In this document: positions 57,217-64,000 of the stretch, in pieces
Position numbering within the stretch: the stretch's first letter is position 1
How the letters are laid out: every line of letters starts with the position of its first letter
Assembly: GCA_008690995.1 (NCBI GenBank)
Contig: VRMN01000003.1
Coordinates: 62,001-126,000, forward strand
Direction of reading: 5' to 3'
DNA from: Porphyridium purpureum
Lineage: Eukaryota > Rhodophyta > Bangiophyceae > Porphyridiales > Porphyridiaceae
DNA length: 64,000 nucleotides
Made by a program: the position numbers and the translations under genes
Notes under the pieces: generated by a model
What the model saw: the letters and a program-made list of their open reading frames with translations, nothing else
Told to the model about the DNA's origin: nothing
Database searches by the model: none

Positions 57217-59982
57217 TCATTCCAAGTCATTTACAAGGGAGTCAAGCGAACGGGTGGCGTGTTCGAAGCGCAAACCACGCCAAAAGATTTGATCACAACC
57301 TCCGCATGTCCAAAATTGGTCATAGATCTCGTACGTACGCGCTGGAACGCGCCCGTACACCGAGGTCTTGGGAATTTCCTGAAAACAGCTCGCATTGCAC
57401 TTGACACAGCGTGACAGAAGCTGCGACTCGGCGACCTTCAGGTCAAATACCTCGAGCACTTCGCGAATTTGCTGCATGGTGGACTGAGAGCGGATGTACC
57501 ATGCAACCACAGTGGCGTTGCCCCGATGTACTTGCCCAATCAAGTCGCAGTCACGGCTCAGCAACACCCTGGATGAAAGAGTGGCCTGTTCAATAATCCA
57601 TGCCGAATTTTTCGACTCGCAGTAAATCGCGTCAATGCCCACGGCGCGCAACCGCCGCGCAAGACCAATGCAAGTTCCGTCCAGTACGAATGCAGGTTGA
57701 CTGCCACTGAAAACACGGGCCGCCTCATTGATCTTCAGCGTACAGTCGAGTCGACGTGCGTGTTTAGTCGGCATGGGATATGCATCAGGTTCCGTGGATT
57801 CATACCACAGCCCCACGGCAACCTCGTCTGACGGTAGTGGCCGCTCTTTCGGGGTGACTTGCTTGCAGACGCTTGCTGTAAACCACATCCCGAGGCCCTC
57901 CCAGGCACCCGGTGTACAAAGCAGAGCGTCATCGGGTGTGCTGCCAGAAAAAATGACTTCACGGCCAACCTCATGCTTGAGTGTCGCGTCCATGAAAACA
58001 CGGACATCGGGGCGTCGAAACCCACACACAGATATGCGACCTGGCACGGCTCCAAATTCAGTGATGCATTCGGATATTGATGCCATTCGTATTGACCATT
58101 CGTCTGATAAATCTAATGCTTGACGCAGTGCATCCATATCGCAAACGAATCCTGGTCGCGTCACGACCACAATGAACAGTGGACTTTCACCGTCAAGAGA
58201 AGTCATCTCGCAAGACTTGGAGAGCACAAAAGCCACACATTTGCACTCGCGCTGTCTTTGCGAATCAGTGAGAGATTCACGGGAAACCAGGTGTGCCTTA
58301 TCACGACAATGGAGCTGTAAATCACGCAGCATTCGTTCTCGCGACAGCTCGTACAATTCCCTGTACACAAGTACAAGAACGTACGCATCTAGAGCTGCGT
58401 ATGAGATTTGCGTGTCTCGCAACGGTCGTTCGCTCTCCCATCTCGAACACTGCTCGCGCTTGTCAAGCATGAAGCCCGGAAAAACCGTCGTGACAAGGCT
58501 CGAGAAAGACTTGCAATTTTTCAAGAATAATTGAGCTTCAAGATATTTGTTCGAATGTGACTCAAAAGCTCGTGGGAAGTTGTACTCACCCCATGCAGAC
58601 TTCAGATAACGAACATCTGTCTCTAAAAAGCCAAAGCCAATGATCCATGACACTGAAAAGAGAAGAGAGCAAATGAGTTGGTCCACGCGCTCGAGAAGAT
58701 CAGCGGCCTCGAGCTCCTTAAAATCAGCAATAAGAACATGCGATCTCCCGAGCGCCATCTGCAGAATGACAGGCCGTGGTTGGATCTTGGTCTCGCGGCT
58801 CCCTCTGACAGGCTCCCATTCGGCATCGACGCCTAGGCTCCATGCAGGCTGGGAGGATTTTTTCTGACAAATGTCGCCAACAATCTGCTCCGCGGCTGAA
58901 AGAGACTCTTCACAGCGAAGAAGCAGAACAACCACATCAGCTGGCACGCACATATACTCATCGACTCGCTCCGATGCAAGCATTGAGAGAGCACTGCCAG
59001 ATTGCATATTTACACTTCTTATTCGCCACTGCTTCGCAAAGTCCTGTGCTAGAATGTGCTGTCCATCTGCAATCAATTCTGCGAGCACCGCCTTGCGTGA
59101 AGCGGAAAAGGACTCTGCATACTCCGTAAGTCCCTCATAGCACAAGAGAGATGCACAAACAGAAAATATGCCTTGACTCCAACATTCCAACAAATGCTTC
59201 TGCAGGGCAACGACAGCATTCTGCTTCAGCGCACGTTGGTGCTCAGGAGCTACCGAAACATACTTCAGAAGCGAACCGATGAATATAAAATCTGGATCGT
59301 CAGCCAATCCTTCTCTGCGCACGCGCATCCTCCACAGGCAAAAGCGCACGATTGCATCAACTTTGTCATCGGAACTCTTTGGTTGCGAACGCCGCAGCGT
59401 CTTTTCAGACGCGTGAAGAAGTGTCTTACCCGTGGGTTGCTCCGTGCGACACCACGTCTTCACCATTTCAATGCTTGCAGCGTACTCGCGCTTCAGCTTC
59501 GAGCGACGACGACGCGATGCATCGAGCCCCGAGAAGCAGTACTTTACAGCCTGGTCAATGCGTGCGAGATCACTGTGTGAGTGATGATTCACAGAATGTT
59601 GCTGCATTTCGGCTAGCAGCTCGGCAAACAGGTCATATGCAACGTCTTCCACAAGCGCGATCACAGCCACGGTTACCTTGCCCCATTCGGCACGGAACAC
59701 TTGTTGCTCGAACTCCGATGCGTCACCTTCAAAGCTGCCGTCAGTTCCATGCCTGCTTCCAACCATGAGCGACGAGAGCGTTCTTGCAATTTGGAAGATT
59801 CCTGACTCATTCAGCGACGTGACATCACACGCCTGCTTGCAATCTTGGCAAAGTCTCAGCGCACACATCAGCGACGCCTGAAATTCAGGGAGCTGCGCGC
59901 CCAGCTCACGCACACGCTTCCGCACAGGAGCGCTGCATGGTGCGCACACCGAGCGATAGTGCACGACACAGCGCACTGTCAT
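57217..59982 (-). CDS. mut-7/EXD3-type protein: DEDDy 3'-5' exonuclease plus Mut7-C RNase domain
   Basis: The protein has 921 residues. The exonuclease runs from about 375 to 590: Exo I WSLGVDAEWEPV (D,E), Exo II WIIGFGFLETDVRYL (D), and the Exo III TQISYAALDAYVLVLV (Y..D), the DEDDy pattern of WRN, RNase D and mut-7. The C-terminus (about 740-921) is a Mut7-C PIN-like domain: PAFVLDGTCIGLARRLRAVG, SRVLLSRDCDLIGQ and a zinc ribbon with CVKCNASC and CGGCDQIFW. Animal EXD3 and C. elegans MUT-7 share this two-domain plan; MUT-7 acts in transposon silencing and RNA interference. The N-terminal 370 residues are helical. It is interesting near an intact LTR retrotransposon. Confidence 0.88.
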   Translation of the reverse strand: MTVRCVVHYRSVCAPCSAPVRKRVRELGAQLPEFQASLMCALRLCQDCKQACDVTSLNESGIFQIARTLSSLMVGSRHGTDGSFEGDASEFEQQVFRAEWGKVTVAVIALVEDVAYDLFAELLAEMQQHSVNHHSHSDLARIDQAVKYCFSGLDASRRRRSKLKREYAASIEMVKTWCRTEQPTGKTLLHASEKTLRRSQPKSSDDKVDAIVRFCLWRMRVRREGLADDPDFIFIGSLLKYVSVAPEHQRALKQNAVVALQKHLLECWSQGIFSVCASLLCYEGLTEYAESFSASRKAVLAELIADGQHILAQDFAKQWRIRSVNMQSGSALSMLASERVDEYMCVPADVVVLLLRCEESLSAAEQIVGDICQKKSSQPAWSLGVDAEWEPVRGSRETKIQPRPVILQMALGRSHVLIADFKELEAADLLERVDQLICSLLFSVSWIIGFGFLETDVRYLKSAWGEYNFPRAFESHSNKYLEAQLFLKNCKSFSSLVTTVFPGFMLDKREQCSRWESERPLRDTQISYAALDAYVLVLVYRELYELSRERMLRDLQLHCRDKAHLVSRESLTDSQRQRECKCVAFVLSKSCEMTSLDGESPLFIVVVTRPGFVCDMDALRQALDLSDEWSIRMASISECITEFGAVPGRISVCGFRRPDVRVFMDATLKHEVGREVIFSGSTPDDALLCTPGAWEGLGMWFTASVCKQVTPKERPLPSDEVAVGLWYESTEPDAYPMPTKHARRLDCTLKINEAARVFSGSQPAFVLDGTCIGLARRLRAVGIDAIYCESKNSAWIIEQATLSSRVLLSRDCDLIGQVHRGNATVVAWYIRSQSTMQQIREVLEVFDLKVAESQLLSRCVKCNASCFQEIPKTSVYGRVPARTYEIYDQFWTCGGCDQIFWRGLRFEHATRSLDSLVNDLE

Positions 59983-60369
59983 GGCTGTTGTTTGCAGCCC
60001 CGGACAGAATGAGAGCCCGAAGAACCCCCAAGGCTCACCACACGCGCTTAGCGGCGCGAGGGATGGTTGCGTGGGGCTAGCGATGGTATTGCCGGTGCGT
60101 CCGCACCAGGCGATTATACCAACTTATTATCTTGGGCTTGTGGCACCAAACTTATTTTAGTCTTCTTCTGTCCGTGCCGTATTCGTCTTTCCTTGTGGTC
60201 CTATCACCTTTCGCTCACATTGCGAAGCGTCGATTTACGCTATTCGGCAGTACACGTCGCGTCACTTGTGACGATGCCCGACACAATTCAGCGCCAGCGT
60301 GGCTCTGTGCGTGCAAAACAAGAAAAACAACGGTGACAAGGAGGGACCAAAATCGCTTTGCTCTATTCC
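59983..60369. other. Intergenic region, 0.39 kb
   Basis: It lies between the exonuclease 5' end and the phosphatase 3' end. No gene or motif recognised. Confidence 0.4.
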
Positions 60370-61236
60370 TTATTCTGCGCGAATGTCTTGTTGGCGAGCG
60401 ACGCCGCTAGAACTTGCTGCCGCGCGTGTATCATGCGCGACGTTCTTATCTGTCAGCTGGAAGTAGTCGGTTTCGGTGTGAAATGAAAGGCCGCAAGCTT
60501 TTGCGAACGAAGCGTCTGCGTCTGAATGATCACGCGGGCGGCCAGCCGCATCACCGACAAAGCTCGATGAGCGCACGTCCGCCTTGAATGAGATACTGAC
60601 GAGACCGAGTTCCGCGGTCCTCCTAGCCATGAGCGATTCGAGGTAGGTCCACATACCAGTACCCTCTCCCTTGCGGAAGCTGTCTTTCTGAGTGGCGGCA
60701 AGTAGCACGAGAGCACCTAAGCCTAATTCGCTGACGACATCCGCAACCATAGCTTTGAACACACTTGCCCGTTTCCCGTCATGCGCGCCGCGAATCTGCA
60801 TCTGGTTAGTGAATACGACCACCAGAGATCCGCTGCGTTCCTGTTCAACCAACTTGCTCTTCACATTGTCTGCGATGAAGACCCAGTCGCTCGGATTCTG
60901 CCTCTCGTAGGACTTGCCCCCATTTCTTCGTCGAATCAACGTATCATCGAGATCAAAACCAGCCACCGACACGCGAACTGTGCGCGGACTCTTTTCGTCC
61001 GCGGCCGCCTCACAACTTCTTTTCAGGAATGCGTCCAAACCTTTCTCGAACACCAACAGCGCTGCCTTGCCATCTTTACTCCCTGTCACGGACTGCCACA
61101 AATTGGACAGACCGCGCTCGGGCGCGCGCGTCTTTAGAGCAGGCGGTGTTCTCGGTTTTGATTCAGAATCAGGCTGTGCCGCACGCGGACCGAAAGAGAG
61201 CTGAGCTTGCGTCAACTTGCGTTTCTGGGGATGCAT
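60370..61236 (-). CDS. DNA 3'-phosphatase (PNKP phosphatase domain, ZDP-like)
   Basis: The protein has 288 residues from the ATG at 61236. It is a HAD-type phosphatase removing 3'-phosphate at DNA breaks. Motif I is VAGFDLDDTLIRRR (DxDxT), motif II SLVVVFTNQMQIRG, and the PNKP-specific blocks FRKGEGTGMWTYLE and SSFVGDAAGRPRDHSDADASFA (motif III/IV). No FHA domain and no kinase P-loop are present, as in plant ZDP and yeast Tpp1. The N-terminus (MHPQKRKLTQAQLSFGP) has a PIP-box-like QAQLSF that could bind PCNA, though it is not a strict match. Divergent from the next gene by 165 bases. Confidence 0.92.
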   Translation of the reverse strand: MHPQKRKLTQAQLSFGPRAAQPDSESKPRTPPALKTRAPERGLSNLWQSVTGSKDGKAALLVFEKGLDAFLKRSCEAAADEKSPRTVRVSVAGFDLDDTLIRRRNGGKSYERQNPSDWVFIADNVKSKLVEQERSGSLVVVFTNQMQIRGAHDGKRASVFKAMVADVVSELGLGALVLLAATQKDSFRKGEGTGMWTYLESLMARRTAELGLVSISFKADVRSSSFVGDAAGRPRDHSDADASFAKACGLSFHTETDYFQLTDKNVAHDTRAAASSSGVARQQDIRAE

Positions 61237-61401
61237 CCTTGCGCCTCCCAGTCTCGCGTTGCGCAGCCGCTCCTGCCGGCTAATCGTGGTTGCGCAGACG
61301 CTTACCGTAGTTTGGGACGGTGTCTTGTGGAACGGAACGCCCAAACCACAGAAAGATAAACACACACCCTTGCACATCTTCCCGCTCACCAAGCTGCATC
61401 G

Positions 61402-62691
61402 ATGTCTTCAGATGGTGACAATCCGTTGATCGATGCGAGCGGAGGACTGGGGAAATTGATTACGAGCATGGATGACATTCCCAGGGACCTGGAGGAGGAA
61501 CATCCCGAAGATGTGCAACCCCTTGTGCATCGTGTGGATGCGGCTGTCGGCGCAGCGAATATCCTCGTACTTCTCAATGGGCGTGGCGAAGAGAGTCTGC
61601 AGCACCCGAGTGTGCTCGGAAAGAGACCGCGCGACGTGCTTCACGATCAGACGCGAGGCGACGCTCCGTCGGACGCACCAGACGCCGAAGCAGTGAACGA
61701 GTCGGATGTGGTATGCATAAATCGCTTATTCTGTTCATTTGAAGCGCGGCGCGACCGCGCCCAGGACAAGATGCTGGCCTTGCACGGAATTTTGTGTTGA
61801 CCGATTTCCTCAATCGTTTCTCCAACGTTTGAACGCCCGCAGGAGGTATTGATACTGAAAAGGGAACTCGTAGCACTGCGATGGCAGCTTTTCCGGGCGC
61901 AGTCAGGTATTGCACTGCAGACGCCGCCGCAGGAACCGGGAAGCTTCGAAAGCCAACGTTCGGGATCTGTTTCGCTGAGCGCCGCCGCACAGGCATGTCT
62001 GTGGAGTATCGGGCCGCGGTTGACACTTCCAGTACACGTTGACCATGAGCAGGCTCTCAGCTCTTCGATAGAGGCGGAGCGTGTAGTCCATAGTATCGTC
62101 AACTCGCAGGGAGACCCCTGGACATCTGTGCGCGAATCCGAAAGGGCTTGCATCTTGGAACTGTGCGTAGTCTTCAAATCACTCGCAGCGAGGGCTCAGC
62201 CACGCGCAAGAAACAGCCCCTGCAAAGTCCGTGGCATCGGCAATGGCGGAGCATTAGATCTAGTCCAGCACTTCATCCAATACGTGTACAAGAACCCAAA
62301 TCTAAGCCATTCGCGCGTGGAGCTCCTGGCCGATGGACTCAAGCGCGCTGCGCTGGATGACTCTGATTTAGACCTTGTCGCAGACCATATCCGTGCCTGC
62401 CTTGATGAGCAGCTTGAGCGGATTGTCTCGGCACGCGCTGGCGAGGCGCCGCCGGAATGGGTATGCTTTGCACTGATTTCGTTGTACGAACCTTTTCTGA
62501 GGCTACCGCACGGCACCCTGGCACTTTGGAGCCTCGTGGATCGTGCCAAGAAACTAGCGCTCCGAGCTAATTTGCTTTCATTCCGCTTGTTCGAACTCTG
62601 TGCCACCAGGAGCAGGCGGGAACATGTCAGCGCGGACGATCGACGGCTTCCTGAGACGGGAGGCGGCTGCTCTTTGAACGGTTCCAAATGA
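61402..62691 (+). CDS. Two-exon gene, product unknown
   Basis: Exon 1 (61402-61710) and exon 2 (61843-62691) are in one frame and join through a 132-base GT-AG intron with donor GTATGC and a CAG acceptor. The product has 385 residues. Exon 1 is acidic (MSSDGDNPLIDASGGLGKL; ESLQHPSVLGKRPRDVLHD) with a possible nuclear signal. Exon 2 is helical (LILKRELVALRWQLFRAQSG; LDLVQHFIQYVYKNPNLSH; HIRACLDEQLERI). No family recognised. The 3' end is uncertain: coding-like stretches continue past 62691 in other frames, so more exons are possible. If the first stop at 61800 were used instead, the first product would have 132 residues. Confidence 0.5.
61711..61842 (+). other. Spliceosomal intron (inferred), 132 bases
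   Basis: The donor is GTATGC and the acceptor CAG after a T-rich stretch (tcaatcgtttctccaacg). The length is a multiple of three but it contains an in-frame stop, so it is not read through silently. Confidence 0.45.
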
Positions 62692-63728
62692 AGGATGGTA
62701 ATGAACCGGCCTTTTTTAGATGCCGAATGTCTGGCTATCAATGCATCGCTTTACGAACATGGCCGACCGTGAAAACAATGACTGTATAGAACATGCGAAA
62801 TCACTGATGGCGCTTCGTATCGCAAGCAGGTACTATGCGTTGGGCCAATTGATCAGCAAATATTACCGGCCGAATTGTCAATCATGCTATCCCTTCTCAC
62901 GGAAAGCACCACGCTTCGTTTTCGACATGCTCGCACGAGCAGGCGTCGAGGAAACCAACTCAAACGGTCAAAGTAAGCTTCGCTTTTGTGTGTACTTCGA
63001 ATGCTTTGGGGCAGGGCTTGCAGCGCGAGCATCACGTCACACATCGCGAGCTTGTGGCGGCAGCTACCGCGACGATAGAGACTGTGCGCGGCGGTTCAGG
63101 CATGTCCCTTTTCCGAGGCACTTGGATTTCCCATGTGACGATGTACGTGCCGCACATGCGTGCAGTGAGTATGTGACTATGGTACAGGTCTTCGAAATCG
63201 GTTGGCCACCAGCGCGTATGGGCTTGATGTAGCGGTTTGGCTGCCTCCCGCGATATCGTGCCATGATGGTGCGCACTGACAGGCGAGCGAAAACTTGGTG
63301 ACGCGCGCAGATTCATGGCTAGGCCGGTTCCATCCGCTGCTGCTAGCTGGCCAGATGCACACTATTGCGGCCGTGCTAAAGCTGGATGACTCGCATGATG
63401 TTGAAGAGCACCACCTGTACGAAGCTACGTCGATGTCTTGGCATGCTATTACGCATCATTAAAAACCTGTTGATCTCGCGTGAGTGAATGAATAGAGGCG
63501 GCCATGGTCGAACACACGATATGGATGCACAGCTGTTTTCCGACCAGAATCAACCCGAATCGTAAATCCTCCGCTCGGCCAACATAGTTCCCAAGGACAC
63601 ACATGAGACTTTACTGCATTTTTGGTTTTGCCAAGCCAATCGAACTACTGCATCTGACACTATATGGTTTCAAAAGAAAAGAGGAGGAGCAAGAGGAGGA
63701 CTACAGTGGAGCCGTTCCGTTTCGCAGC
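62692..63728. other. Region of 1.0 kb with unresolved coding-like stretches
   Basis: The plus strand between 62700 and 62990 has several coding-like pieces in different frames (FLDAECLAINASLYEHG; CIEHAKSLMALRIASRYYA). They may be further exons of the preceding gene. The remainder up to 63728 shows nothing. Confidence 0.35.
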
Positions 63729-64000
63729 TTACATTACAAGCTGCATCTGGCCGCGAATCAAACCTGCGGGAGCGCACGACGTGTGAATATTGACGTAATA
63801 GTTGGACGGGTTCTCCACCAGGTCCATCAAACTTGCGTCCTCACTGCTTGGGGGAGCTTCCGCGATCCCCATGCTCCACGGACCCATGTTCATCGTCGGG
63901 CACGGAACGCCGGGGCCACCGCAGAGGAACCACCTGGCCGGTCCCGTCGTGGATCCCTCTGACTGAATATGAATGTGCGCCACGGTGATCGGGTTCTCCT
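63729..64000 (-). CDS. CHRD-domain protein, C-terminal part (cut by the window edge)
   Basis: The frame enters from beyond 64000 and ends at 63729, leaving 90 residues. The text NPITVAHIHIQSEG, then SNYYVNIHTSCAPAGLIRGQM, is the end of a CHRD domain (first seen in chordin; common in bacteria and algae). The HIH and NYYVNIHT...RGQ motifs are the hallmark. These extracellular domains have no settled biochemical role. Start and upstream domains lie outside the window. Confidence 0.8.
   Translation of the reverse strand, partial: ENPITVAHIHIQSEGSTTGPARWFLCGGPGVPCPTMNMGPWSMGIAEAPPSSEDASLMDLVENPSNYYVNIHTSCAPAGLIRGQMQLVM

Overview
This window looks like nuclear DNA of a compact, intron-poor photosynthetic eukaryote. 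It mixes eukaryotic cytosolic ribosomal proteins (uS14/S29, uL15/L27a), a eukaryotic V-ATPase ring subunit and mitochondrial proteins (complex I 24-kDa subunit, ISCA-type protein, AFG1-type ATPase) with probable plastid proteins (CCB2/CCB4-type cytochrome b6 assembly factor, a Rae1/YacP-type NYN nuclease and a DUF3598-like lipocalin-fold protein). Genes lie on both strands, almost all as single uninterrupted frames, with gaps of a few hundred bases and roughly 50-55% G+C. A unicellular red alga of the Porphyridium type fits best. That is an inference; no rRNA or organelle marker in the window proves it.

Layout. 0-3 kb: lipocalin-fold protein, J-domain protein and a polytopic membrane protein. 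3.1-8.9 kb: a near-pristine Ty1/Copia LTR retrotransposon sitting in the divergent promoter between the membrane protein and the CCB-type gene. 9-17.5 kb: CCB factor, a hemerythrin-like helical protein, two proteins of unknown function, and an overlapping pair (2-oxoglutarate dioxygenase, alpha/beta hydrolase). 17.9-24 kb: S29 (a 56-residue gene), cytosolic Met-tRNA synthetase, NDUFV2, and a protein with a TRF-like telobox Myb domain. 24.8-34.2 kb: an Armadillo-like/STE kinase, V-ATPase c'', an AlaX-type editing protein head-to-head with an ISCA-type protein, and a DM13-DOMON-cupredoxin-DOMON-cytochrome b561 protein. 34.2-36.2 kb is the largest gap. 36.2-49.3 kb: an unknown protein, L27a, an IGHMBP2-like helicase, NYN nuclease, ThiD, AFG1 and an OSCA/CSC1 channel. 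50-64 kb: a possible two-intron small gene, a UBX protein, a Cys-rich small protein, a pseudouridine synthase fused to a large unrecognised domain, a mut-7/EXD3-type exonuclease, a DNA 3'-phosphatase, a two-exon gene, and the edge of a CHRD protein.

How the parts relate. Most neighbours are unrelated housekeeping genes in divergent pairs, as expected in a compact nuclear genome. The most interesting thread is a telomere-repeat-like motif (AACCCTA/TAGGGTT). By eye it occurs only between genes: at S29/MetRS, at the Myb gene's own promoter, upstream of V-ATPase c'', between the NYN nuclease and ThiD, and as a hairpin inside the retrotransposon LTRs. The same window encodes a protein whose C-terminus resembles a telobox-binding Myb domain. 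A telobox regulon that the retrotransposon has tapped into is a testable hypothesis. Other points for follow-up are the pseudouridine synthase fusion, the mut-7-like nuclease with both of its domains, and the same-strand overlap of two enzyme genes.
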